A stretch of 64,000 nucleotides of DNA from Massospora cicadina (lineage: Eukaryota; Entomophthoromycota; Entomophthoromycetes; Entomophthorales; Entomophthoraceae). Below are positions 33,310 through 44,952 of this stretch, in pieces. The translations under genes and the position numbers were made by a program. The stretch covers positions 1-64,000 of the forward strand of contig JAKSZP010017458.1 in NCBI GenBank assembly GCA_022478985.1, written 5' to 3'. Within the stretch, counting starts at the first letter, position 1; every line of letters begins with the position of its first letter. Under the pieces are notes generated by a model. The model made no database searches. It was not told the DNA's origin and saw only the letters and a list, made by a program, of their open reading frames with translations.

Positions 33310-35130
33310 CCGATGTCAATGCCCTAGTGCCCACTGCTTTAATATGGGGCAGCAGCGAAACCCACTGCATCTTCCGCCCAGCGGGAAAATGCTTTTGAGC
33401 TAGGTTAACCAGCCCCACAATGCCTCAGGATGATACGTTCCCCCAAGGATCTCGCCCTCCGCCTTACATGTTCCTAAGTGGTGCCTCATAGCCCTATTAT
33501 GCTCCCCTGAATCAAGATGCAATTTGGCCTATAGGTTAAATATGGCAACTTATTTCCTTACAACAACAAACAATTTATAGAATTAACCCAGGCGATTATG
33601 CATCCTGCCGGCGTTATCAACTTCTGCCCCTACAAGGGGTACTTTGACCTCAGCTTTACCTGTGAAGCTAATGCTGCAATTGTAGCAAAAATCCTAGCGG
33701 TATTCCAGGGAATCCCCATCTCAACCACTTGCACCAGGTTGCCTGATGACACCACTCTTATGGTTCAATTTACAGGCCTCCTCACCCTCCTCCACCCTGA
33801 TACTTTATATAATGAACTAATGCTGGTTTGTCATCATATGGCGTTGACTCCATTATACAATTTGTGGTTCCCAATGGAGCCAACCAACTATGGGCATTAG
33901 CGCCTTTGCAACTGTATGCCCTGTATCAACCAAAATCACCATCTCGATTCCCCCTCACACCATTGTCCCCTCTTCCCCCAAACACCATTTATGGGCCAGA
34001 GTAGATAAAGGGCGCACCATTTCCCCCATTTGTTTTGAACTGGACCTTTTGAAGCGGTGCTGCCCCACCATAGCCTGAGATGGAGCCCACATGCTTGATA
34101 ACCCCATGATGCACCCATTGTAATCCAAAAACTTTTGTTGAATGGGTCAAAACCTCCATCCCCCTCAATCCAAAATAGTAGATGCAACTGTCACTGATTC
34201 AGCCAATAAGGAACCTACATGTTAAACCACCACTCCTACTCCAACTAATAAGGAGCCAGTATGGACCCCAGTAAACTCAAAAAACCCACTCAGCCACCCA
34301 ACTCAGACCAACCTTATGCCAATCAACCTAACATTTTTCAACAATATCCCTGGAAATATTTGGAAGAAGTTGATGATTTGTGAAATCCCATCCCCAACTT
34401 GGTCAAAGCCCCTGGTCCCAAATGTACCTAAATGAAGATTATGCAGTTCTAATTCCAATTTTGCGCTATGCTCTATGCTCTGATGATAATCAATTCTGAA
34501 GTGACCGCCAACTCATCAAAGTGGCTGTTGCTGCCCCTGATTTTCACCCCCTCTGAAAGGCTGTAGCAAAAGTTGTTACAGCCTTGGCCAAGGGGATACC
34601 CGCCACTGTCCTTCCCCCATGAAGCGATGTTGTTAAAAATAATCCTCTAATTCCATCAAGAAGCCAATATCGCAATACAAAAAGTAGTGATGGTTGCAAA
34701 CTTTGGCCCCAAGACCCTCATTACCAGCAACAACATCACTACTTTTATTATCCTTCCCAATTTTGCATCGATTATGAGAAAGCTCTATCTGAATAATACC
34801 ACTCTCCTCATAGAAAAAATTGAGCTGCAAGCCCGACTCTGCTACCTTGACCCACTTTTTGAGGATTCACCCACAACTGTGTTCTCAGCACTCTGCCATC
34901 AACTGTCCTCACAGAAGATGAAGATGAGTCTCCTAGTGCCCAATCACCCCCACCATGGCCGCATAACGATTTGTCACATCCAACCTGGTTGGATTTTTAG
35001 TTTTTTTAATTAAGTTTGAGTGATATATTAATCTCTTTCTGTTCGTTCAAGTTTATTCTAGCATAAGTCCTGCTCCTATGAGCTTGACATTTTCTGTCCT
35101 TTGGTCTGCTTGCCTCAGTTAAATAAATAA
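33310..35130 (+). mobile_element. P1: ORF1-only retroposon (HAL1-like), decayed
   Basis: The copy encodes a protein related to LINE ORF1 but shows no endonuclease or RT. Legible parts are PKDLALRL (about 33450), then 33598-33900: YKGYFDLSFTCEANAAIV, GIPISTTCTRLPDDTTLMVQ and LYNELML. These parallel WIDIGFETDEEADAAAK and the following region of LINE ORF1. A degenerate zinc knuckle reads TISPICFELDLLKRCCP (about 34010-34065; first Cys and His lost). FVEWVKTSIPL and a C-terminal domain (TTLLIEKIELQARLCYLDP, 34795-34860) follow. The tail tgtcctttggtctgcttgcc plus tcagttaaataa (35095-35126) is that of family-B LINEs. At least four frames are needed to read it. The 5' end is approximate and no TSD was found. 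Confidence 0.68.
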
Positions 35131-35248
35131 AATATAAGACATATTAAAGAACATTTAGTACTTGATTAACGCTTTTCTTTCCCATAACAATAACATTAAT
35201 TACTATGATTCAATTCAAACAGCAATTTTTGATTATCACACAGGAGAG

Positions 35249-36700
35249 ATGGACGTATTCAACATATACCAAATATTCTGGGCGGAAGCCATAACAGGCA
35301 ATGGACAAAATGGTGCGCCAAAGGGCAAAAAACGCCCTGGAGGGGAACGAAAAACATGGCTTCCAAAAAACACAAAATTGAGCCACCGCCCAGGTTTTTG
35401 GAGTTTGCCATGAAATCAACCAATACATGGAATTTTAATATAACCAACCACTTTTAAAGGTAGAGCATAGCTCTGACTTTACCTATGGCCGAATCTCCAA
35501 AATCTGTGGGAGAAAGTGTGTAAGGCACAGCCCTCCCTTTTCCCCTACGTGGTGTACATTAATATTGAAATGGTCGCACACATAGTTGAATCAATTTAAT
35601 GCTTTGAGATTAAAGAAGATGCAGACACCGCCGCAAAGGTATGATCAAAGCTGTCCTCCCCAAGGGCAAATGAATTGTGTTCACTGTACGCACCAGATGG
35701 AATAAAGTGTACAATTTGTTCATCTCCTTTGAATCACTCCTTACCAACCTCCCCCCAAGCAAATTAAGGAGGAGCTCCAAGCAGACTTAAACACTATGGA
35801 GAAATTAATCGTCTCAAATTACAACGATTTCAACTGATGCTAGATTATGCACAGGAAAGGCAATCGACATGATCCACCCACTCCTCAAGGTGGACGTGGA
35901 ACTCACAAGAATCCCTCATACAGCAGAGTTTTATCTCCTAGATGGGAAGATTTCAGAGCTATTCCACGCCATACCAGAGCGCTCACCACCTATTTGGAAC
36001 CACTGCACTGCATTGGGTATAAGGAACATGCATGCCCCGTGAAGGAGGGCATCATGGCTCCAGAATTCTGCGATGACGCCATAGATGAAAATGAGTTAAA
36101 ATTTAGTAAAATGTTTAATGCCAACCACGCCTTCCATTAGGGAGAGGATTGCCCTACAGCCTATAAACCCATTAACACCCAAAGAACACAAAACGCTGCA
36201 GAAGGCTTCCAAGAGGCGAAGTGGCCAAGGCTGCATCACTTGCAGCCTCTGCCATAGAACCTCAGCAAAATTCAGGAAGACAGTGAGAAAATCAGCTGAG
36301 CCAACCAATCAGAAAAGACTGCCCAAGCTGAGGAGACATAGAGGAAATTATCCAAGCACCCAATCAGAGCAGTACGCCCAAAATGAAAGTTTTTCTCAAC
36401 AATGCAACTGAATTATGAAATGGTATTAATCAAGCGAACTTAGCAAAACAAATTGGCTCCAATATGGGCGAAAAAGTGGTACCTAATTCTCCAAATTCGC
36501 ATTCCAAAACCACAGAAACAAATCAGTGCACTGTACTGAATCACCATGAGTCATGAGTGGGGGAATCTGCAGCAAATTCGAAAAACTGCTATTTCCATGA
36601 CAAATTGACACAGGGTATGGAATTGGACGATGTCACAGAATATACTGGCCCATTAACAGAAAAGCAGGGCTAGAATAAAGCACATTGGGTGTGAGCCAGG
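35249..36700 (+). pseudogene. L5 ORF1 (family-B LINE ORF1), decayed
   Basis: The ATG at 35249 aligns with the L2 ORF1 ATG. A Lys/Arg/Pro-rich N-terminus follows (KGKKRPGGERK, about 35325). The core is only patchily readable (ITPYQPPPKQIKEELQADL near 35740-35790). The second half of the knuckle is CIGYKEHACPVKEGIM (about 36010-36060), followed by DDAIDENELKFSKMFNANHA and a short basic region. The stops are unambiguous and no product is possible. Confidence 0.8.
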
Positions 36701-36727
36701 TGGCCCTCCCAACTGCTCCTGAGGCGG

Positions 36728-39700
36728 TGCGGGCACCTCAGTGACAATACAAACACTAAACATTGCAGGAGCCAGAGCTCATGCATCAAAGCCATAAAGC
36801 TGGACTTCCTTGAAAACCCCCACTAGATATCATGGCCATACAATAAACCCATTGTCTACAGGGGGAAGAGGGATCCTGGTCATCCAGGGTCTCACAATCC
36901 CTATCAAAATGGATGACACACTGTGGGGTGGTCATCTGAAATAAGTAAACTAAAAATCACAAACTTCTCCTCATATCTTATGGTAATATCCTGGTTGCAA
37001 TGGTCTTAAACCAAGAGAACATGATTTTGATATCAAGCAACTATGCACCATGCACCGCAGCTGAGAGGAAACAATTCCTCAAAACCATCTCAACACTCGC
37101 CCTCCCACCAGATACCATCTTACTAGGCGACTTCAACTGCTGGGATAACCTGAACACGGACTAATAGCATAATCCCAGGGGATACCCACCGGGGAACTTT
37201 GAGTTCCGTGCAATGAAGGCATCCCTAGGCCTACATTATACTCTCCCCCTGGGTCACCACTCCTTCCTAATATGAACTGCTCCATCATACTCAAGGAAAC
37301 GCTCACCCAATGAGCCACATTGACTACATCCTCACACAAAAAACCCACCACTTGAACATCTTCAACTTTACAACAAGTTTTCAATTTCTCTGACCACCGA
37401 CTCATTATTGTACAGCTCTTGATAACCTGAACTCCAACACAGGCGTTGATCTGGAGGAAGCTACACCTGTAATACATAAAATTGCCCAAAATATTTGACT
37501 GGGTCAAACATGCGGCTATGAACCCAAAATTCACAACACCAAATATATCAGATCTCATCAAAACCTGGGCAAATTTAAAAATTAAATTAATAAATAAATA
37601 TATCACCTGCTTTGCATAAATACACTGCTGACAAAGCCACAATCAGGTGTACCTTGGAAGAACTGGACCATCTCAAGCTTAGAGCACCTAAGTCTGGTTA
37701 CAGGCCAAACTGGGGACACAAATGGGTGGAAACATTTGCCCAGTTAAATGTACATATTTTTGAACACCAGCACAAAATCAAAGTACCAAGAAAAGTAGGT
37801 TCATAAAAGAAGGCGAAATCTGCTTGATGTACTTCTTCTGCCAATTCCACTTCCCATAGAAACCACCCCGCTTGCACACAGGTCTGAAAAGTTGATGGCA
37901 CCGTGGCAACTGACCCAATGGAGGTCAAAACGGAAGTACACCACTACTACACAAAACTATATTGTGACACCCCAACTGACCCCAATAAACTAAAGATTTT
38001 ATACACACTGCCAGAATAATAAGCACACCACCGGACTACAACCTCCTAGACATAATAACACAGAAGGAGCTCTGGGACACAGTCTGCGGTGCACCACGTA
38101 GGAAATGCCAGAGCCTGATGAAATAACTTAAAAATTTTACAAAAAATATTTCAAGCAAATCGCCCCTACTCTTAGCATCAATGAACCAGTGCCTGCTGGA
38201 GACACGCCTCCTGCCTGGTGGCAGGACTTCTATGTCATACCCTGTTCAAAAAGGGTGACAAACTGGACCTGGCCAACTGGCACCCAGTTGCACTCTCTAA
38301 AGAGATACAAATCTACTCACAAAATTTTTAGCAGCCAGAATAGGCACAATAGCCTCTAATATCCTGTCACCTAATTAGTTTTGGGTTTATACCAGGGCGC
38401 TAAATATGGAACAACATACACCCTGTTGCAAACATATGCCAGTCCAAAACAACTGGAGCCCTGTTATTCCTAGACCAGGAGAAGACATATGACCGCGTTA
38501 GCTTGCTGTACATGAAGGAATGCCTGAGAACCCTCAAACTCCCACCCAGATTCATAAACTGGCCGATGCTTCTTTTAGAATCAGCATACATGGTTGTATG
38601 CGGCCCTGGATTTCTAAAAAAATAGGATCACACCACGCAGAGGGCTCAAACAAGGTGACCCCCTCAGCCCACTGCTGTATAACTTTAGCTTTGATCCACT
38701 CCTTCGCGTCACAAACTCACGCCTCATGGGCATAACTGCAAAATGCCAGTCACCAGTCAAGATACTAGCCTTTACGGATGACTGCATAACTGGTATAGCT
38801 AACTATGATGATGCCCGCCACTGGAACGCACATTAGAGGAATATTCTATTGTGAGCAACACGTCGCTCAACAAAAAATGGGAATAATCCTCTTAGGCAAG
38901 TACACTAACAACTGGGCTACAATACCCAAGCCTCACAGCTTCTCACTGAGGAATAACCCTCCCATCCTTCCCTTCGCATCACCTCCTTCAGCCAACCCTG
39001 TCCGCCACCTTGGGGTATGGCTGGAAGCAGGGTGGTACGCCAATGAGACAATGGAAAAAAACCCTAGTACAATGGGTATCCAACCTCATCGCCTCCATCA
39101 ACGGAAGATCCCAGGACTAATGGTGCAAGCAATGGTTGCCAACTCACTCATCCTCCCAATGCTGTGTTCCCGCACATACAATATTCTTATCACCTACTTT
39201 CATGTCCTATCCAGGGATGGCTGTGGCCTAGGACCCAGCCACCTGTATGGGTGGAAACGCTCTTTGACTCATGCTCCAGTGGAGGCATGGGCCTAATAGA
39301 CTTTGAGTTACACGCCAAATGTATACTGGGCACCTGGATAAAGGAAGTCCTAGCCTCAGACCTCCCGCAACAACACTGGTCCAGAGCGGCGAGGAACAAC
39401 TTTGCATAGGCTCTAAAACTATTAACCCACACAACCCATCCAGCCTGCTCACATACCTTGAAAACCACCCCAATGCAGGGGCCCTCATGGAACTTCCCCA
39501 CAATTCAAACGTCTTCTCAACACCATTCAACACATGGGATGGTCCTTCACACTCACAGACACTAGTCAGAGAAGGGGCGGGCCCAGAGCCCACTTCACAC
39601 TAAGGAATCCAGAGGACCACCCCCATAGGGACACACATGATGTGGCCCCTCATTGCAAGAATTGACTACCAAGATGCTCTAGACATACCATATGATCTCA

Positions 39701-40250
39701 TAACACAGAGAAAAAAATGTGGAGGATAACACATCATTTGCTCCTCCAGCCAAGGGTAAGAGCTAACACATGGAGTTGCCTCAGAAAAACTTACATAAAA
39801 GCAGATCACTACAACTTTACATGCAGAGTGCGCAGTGAGTGGAAAAATGCACCCTACACCTCCGCCTAGAAGCATGCCCCCCATCTAGAGCCTTATGGCA
39901 GGAAGTTGCGCGCCTACTAAGGACCCAAAATAACCAAGAATATTAATATCCAGGAGCCTCCTCACGCTCCAACTTAAATCCCTGATACCTCCTACCCTCC
40001 ACTCCCTAATAGTTACCATTGAAATTTGGACAATATACTTCATAGCTCTGGATGATTTTAAGGGAGCTGTGCCAACCATCCATAGGACAATCAGCAGTAT
40101 CCACCTACACCTACTGGAAGACTATCAAGCCTGGCTATTCAGGTACATGAAGCTGAGGCAACAAAGGCACGTTGAGTCATGGTTCCCAGTCTAGTTTCTG
40201 CACACGGACCCCTTACTCCACACCTGCTCCATAATAGGGAAACCCCCTTG
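36728..40250 (+). pseudogene. L5 ORF2 (APE endonuclease + reverse transcriptase), decayed
   Basis: It begins opposite the L2 ORF2 start, but the ATG has become GTG. TLNIAGARAHASKP marks the endonuclease, and its SDHRLI motif is near 37395. RT motifs are scattered over frames: NQCLLETRLLPGG (38180-38220), GALLFLDQEKTYDRVS (38455-38500), GLKQGDPLSPLLYNFSF (38645-38690) and FTDD in place of FADD at 38771-38782. The Ala-to-Thr change leaves both aspartates. C-terminal segments (MGLIDFELHAKCILGTW, 39285-39340) continue to about 40250. Confidence 0.85.
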
Positions 40251-40479
40251 GATTTTGCACTCAATCCCCCATACTTGGCAGTACTCAGATGACAAAAGGA
40301 GTAGCTCATCTACACTGGGGTGCCTAATTTAGTTACACTTCGCCTCCCCCTATCCCATTATTTATTTCGGTATTGCTTGTCCCCTGGTCAACTTACCTTA
40401 GTTAAATAAAAATAATTTATAAAAATAAAAAAGATTATAAAATTACCTGATGTTTGGGCAAAACAATTACATCTCTCCC

Positions 40480-43426
40480 CACTTGACTAATTATAAGAAA
40501 TCATTTATGAGTTGGGTGTAAAAATTCATTGGGAACTTAAAGCTGTTAGGCCGTCAATCTGCTGATATTTTTAGAAATTTAGCATGCACCTGGTTAATAA
40601 GATGACTCTTAGCAAGATTTTTTAGAGCGTAGGCATCAGTAGAAGTCTTCTCTATGATCTTAAAGGAGCCTTTCATATGTGCTCTAATTTACTTTTCTGT
40701 CTCAATTCCATAGTGGTCATAATACAAAATCAATTTTATTACAACAAAGTGGGTTAAGATCCATCAGCCCTCATTATCACGTTTTAAAGATCCTAATTTT
40801 TGAGTCAGCACATTATAGTATCCTTGCTCTGAAGTTGAATCAAGGTTATAGTCAGTTTCTCCAAATAGGTATCAGGGCTCACATTTTCTTGAGCAATACA
40901 CAAATACAAAATTTAGTGGAATTTCTGGCTGCTTCTCACTGAGTAAGGTGAAAGGAGAATGCCCCATGGCAAAGTGATAAAAAATATTATAGGCCAAAAT
41001 GGCGGAAGGTATTAAAAGGTATCAACTGGACGCCTTTCCCAGATTTATCTTACGTAAAATTTTAATAAGGGTACCATTTACTCACTCCAAAGTGCTGTTA
41101 GTCTCAGAGTGATAGGGTATAGACAATACTATGCATATATCCATCAAATCGTTGAGTTTACTAATCATTTGAGATGTAAACTTAGTTTCATTATCTGTCA
41201 AGAAACTGGGGGCATCTATGGCAGTAAATCTATCTCCTAAGACGAAATTTACCATATTCATGGCCCCTAAGTCTATGTTAGCTTTGGCCCTTACCCACTC
41301 ATTGAGGTTATCAATGGCCATGATTAAATATCTATTTTGACCAGTCATGTTGCTAGAGGGCTCTCAATATCAACGGAGACAGTGTGCCAAGTAGATTTGG
41401 CTTAACATATTGATTAGAAATGAGTTTCTTTAATTCCATCCACTGGAATTCCTTACAAAGGTGAAGGGTCTCATGAATGACAAAATCCATAGTTTCTCAA
41501 TAGTCTTGCTGCTTTAACAGCTCAGAAGTCTTCCTAAATTTTTCCATGCCCAGTTGGCTTGTGGGCTCTAATAATAGCATTGGTTATTCTGTTAGCTTGG
41601 GTATCCAAAGTTGGTTAAGTTGATGACTATGTAAATCTTATAATTCTTAACAATGCTATTGTTCATCAGTTTCTCTGAAGAGGCTTAACTTATGCTAGTT
41701 CATTGCCATAATTTTGGGTTAGTATCTTATTGAACAACTCCTCTGCCACATTAGCCACTAAGGCTACAGTAGAAAGCAATATAATCCATCAGCTTTTTGA
41801 TTGTTTACGCTAGAGCAGTACTAAATTTAGTATTTGTAGGCTTGTAATTTCAGAGCCCATCTAGCTAGCTTCCCAAGAGCTCCTTAAAATTCTTTAACCA
41901 GCGTAGAGAGGCATAGTTGGTTACCACAGTAAAATGCACAATTTGGATGTAAACCCAAAAATTGTTTAAACGCAAAAATAACTTCTAGACACTCCTTCTC
42001 CGTTACTGTATAGTTTTGTTCATTGGCGTCCAATGTACAACTAAAGTAAGCCATGGGGTGCTTGATTCCATCCACATCAAATTGTGATACCATCTTCCTG
42101 ATGCGGTGGATGAATTGTCCATTTAAATAAACAGCTTAATGAAATTATGTTTTTCAACAGGTACATATAGGTAAGGTAGATCCTGAGTTATTGAAGGCTA
42201 ATTGGCAGTTCCCAGTCCTTTCATATGATAAACCATACTTGAGAAGGTGAGCAGTGGTTCATCTATTTTACTAAAAATTCTCTACAAACCAGTGGTAATA
42301 GCTGATGTTTTTAAAACACCTGAACATCAGGCTTTCTACTTGGTTGCATTATATGTTCAAAAGCTTTACCCTTCACTGGCTGTGGCCGCAAGCAATGCTT
42401 ATAGATGACAAATCCTATATATCCCTTTATTCATAGAAGAAATTACACTTATACAGCTTGATTTTCAAATAAGCCTTGACAAGCCAGCTGAAATCTTCAT
42501 CTAGTGTTTCAGATGAACCATAAATTTACCTAAAAAATGTTAATATCACTTAAATAAACTAGGATGCAGGAAATTTTGAACTTGCTTAGGATACTATCTA
42601 TAGCCCGCTGAAAGGTCGTGAGGGCGTTGCACAACCCCTGCGTTCTTCTTATAGATTAGTAGAGGCCATGAACCATAATTATAACGCAATTTTTCCTGTT
42701 ACTCCTGGGGCAACTCTATCAGCTAGTAGCCAGAAATTAAAACAATGACTTAAAATATTAAGCGTCACTCAAGCAGTCTAATGCATCATCAATTCGCAGT
42801 AAAGGATAAAATCTTTTTTAGTAATATTTTTCAGCTTTTATTAATCTGATACTATGCGATTTGAACCATTCTTCTTCTTCTTAAATTACTAATCAGGAGC
42901 CCAGGGGCCTTGTTGAGCACTAACATCCCAATTTTAATAGCTGAGTAACTTTAATGTTATCAACTTCATTTGTTTCTTTGATTTTCTAATGGGACAGAAA
43001 AATTGGTGATTATTCCAGTATTGATTGGGTGTAGAACCTCCTGTGCACACCCCAAATAATAATCATTTTCAGCAAAAATAGTACTACATTATTGGTAGGG
43101 ACAAAGCTTAATTTTTATTAATTTGCCAACTAGAAAGACATTCTCAAGGTACCAGAGAACACACTGATTGATGCTTGTTGCCCTCGAGCCCCAGTTCATC
43201 CAGATCTGAAAAATCATTGGTATTATATACCTTCTTAATGGGTAAAATATGGACAAAAGAGACAGTTTGCTGCCACTTACTTGCAAAAAGGGATACAGAT
43301 TGGACAATAATATCTGTACTTCGCTATGATCAGGGAGGATAATTCAAGGCGCAGAGACAAATTCCAACTTAAAATGCTTTATATGGCACAACAAAGCTCG
43401 TTATATAAATTTTAATTTTAAATTTT
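40480..43426 (-). pseudogene. Gypsy element G4, 3' part (RT, RNase H, integrase), decayed
   Basis: Read on the minus strand from 43050: VTQLLKLG, then a run whose consensus is FYPLLRIDDALDCLSDA (about 42800), then TFQRAIDSILSKFKISCI and VYLSDI, the degenerate YLDD (about 42560-42660). RNase H is DGIKHPMAYFSCTLDANEQN with YTVTEKECLEVIFAFKQFL (42070-41950). The integrase core is MAIDNLNEWVRAKANID and PSFLTDNETKFTSQM (41325-41170). C-terminal integrase remnants extend to about 40480. The segment 43426-43050 fits a protease-RT linker. The missing upstream part (protease) is at 50460-49758, beyond LINE L3, so one element is inferred. Confidence 0.82.
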
Positions 43427-43792
43427 ATTCATGGGAAGGACAACCATGGGAAGGATACTTCTAAAAGGAACAACAATGTAACACCAAGCTACATAAGTGG
43501 CACCCCAGAGGAGCTAGAGCTACCTCCTGTGTCAATGGGGCCGCCAGTGGAAGGAAGAGTGAGAGTTTCAAAGGAGACATGCGCTTAGACTGAGCATAAA
43601 TGAATGAAAGGGTCCGAGGTGAGGAACCAGACAGGGAACCAGTATTATATAACCATCGTTGGCGTGGCAGCAAATGGCCAAAAATCCAGCCTTGAAAGTG
43701 ATTCATAAGGTTTGAATGAATGTGGCGAACAGCCTCACAAAGGGGGAGTAGAGCCAGAAAGGGCGTCAAGGACCACAATGTGTATCCACCAC

Positions 43793-43797
43793 ATAGC
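43793..43797. repeat. 5-bp target duplication of the solo LTR, left copy
   Basis: ATAGC directly precedes TGTAAGTCC and is repeated at 44948-44952. A 5-bp duplication is usual for Ty3/Gypsy integrase. Confidence 0.85.
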
Positions 43798-44947
43798 TGT
43801 AAGTCCTGGGGAATGTCCTCTGTGCATGGATTGGACAATATTTTTATTTTCTAGTAAAAAGGGTCTGTTGAGGGCAGCTGAACCCCTCGTTACCCAGGGT
43901 AACCTCGCCCATGTGGTATATGAGCAATGGGTAACAGCTTCCCTCATTGGATTCCTCCCCCAGTGCCCATATTCTCCTCAGCTGAACTAGACCACTAAAT
44001 TAGGGAAATCTGCCCAAAGATCACCAAATCAAAGTTGATTGGTCTGAAACTAAAGAAAAAAAAACCTGACAATTGGAAACCTCTTAAATTAAAAATGGAC
44101 TAAGATTAAAATATTGGGCAGAGCTGCCAAAGGTTTCAATTTGGCCAGCAGTGTGATTGTCAAAATAACATCCTCTCAAAATTGTCAGGGATGATCCACG
44201 ATGTGCAGGAAGCATCATCAAAAATCATTGACAATAGTTCTAAGCTTCCATCCAGAAAATTGGGAGCTGTGGCTGATGCAAATCTTTTGACTGAATGAAC
44301 AGCACAGCGACTGGGCGCAGGCAGGTTGGGCATCCTGAACATGTTTCCACCAATTGGGACAGTCCCTATATGGGTTGACCCTGGGGATTTCATTGCTCAT
44401 AGGTCCAGATGCCGTCACACCAACCACCAGAAATGCAGTCAAGTCTCAGTTCAGCCATTCGATGTCAAATTGACAGTGACTCAGCCTGCCACAAAATCCT
44501 TCGATGTTGGTTCCCATTGAGCTTAACTGTCCCTTTTCCCTAAATTCTTCAGTTAGGTTGAACTTGAGGGTCCTGATCCTGGCTTGTTCCCGCATCAATT
44601 GATCACTATTTAATCAGTTGCATCGCACTGAGAAAATTGTTGGTTGATTTTCTTCCTTTGAATTTCTAATAAAAATACTATCCCCAATTCTAGTTTGTAT
44701 GCTGGAAAACAAACCGCCCTTTCCGCCGACATTCTAACACTGCTTGGGGTTTAGGGCCATATTCATCTAATATTTCATTAGTGTCTTTACAAGATTATGG
44801 CTAATAGGCAATTATTTGAGGAACTCCTTTCAAGTTCCATAACCGTCGTACCAGCAGCAGTGCCTTTAGCATTCTGGTTTGCCGTTCTAGTGTTTTGGCA
44901 CCTAGGCTGGCAGGATGGTCTAATTCTAACTAGCTGTTTGCCTGACA
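43798..44947 (+). mobile_element. Solo LTR of the CV1/CV2 chromovirus family (1150 bp)
   Basis: It starts TGTAAGTCCTGGGGAATG and ends GTTTGCCTGACA, aligns over its length with the LTRs at 3395-10077 and 22186-23488, and is flanked on both sides by ATAGC. No internal retroviral region is present, so it is a solo LTR, normally the product of LTR-LTR recombination. It interrupts LINE L3; the LINE continues in register on both sides (cacatagc before, gattgttataattaagg after, matching cacatggcgaatgcaacc in L1). It also preserves the undisturbed version of the site that L1 hit in the CV1 LTR. Confidence 0.88.
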
Positions 44948-44952
44948 ATAGC
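44948..44952. repeat. 5-bp target duplication of the solo LTR, right copy
   Basis: ATAGC immediately follows the terminal TGACA of the LTR and is identical to 43793-43797. Confidence 0.85.

Larger units (their letters stand above)
35172..40409 (+). mobile_element. LINE L5 (family B), near full length, strongly decayed
   Basis: The 5' end (cttttctttcccataacaat) aligns with the start of L2. The 3' end (tggtcaacttaccttagttaaataa, given here only as position 40385-40409) matches the L2 end and is followed by an A/T-rich tail to about 40440. ORF1 and ORF2 are both recognisable but broken many times. No clean target-site duplication was found. It begins only about 40 bp after the tail of P1. Confidence 0.87.

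Noticed and set aside
33598..33900. P1 core as a Ty3/Gypsy gag protein
   Set aside because: A CCHC protein could be gag, but no LTR, primer site or pol follows. The core aligns with LINE ORF1 segments (GF-EADA-AA, LPT-LPPK), and P1/P2 end in a LINE tail.
40377..40480. Target-site duplication for L5
   Set aside because: Candidate flanks (gtacttgat before, ttacctgat after) match too poorly to support a call.
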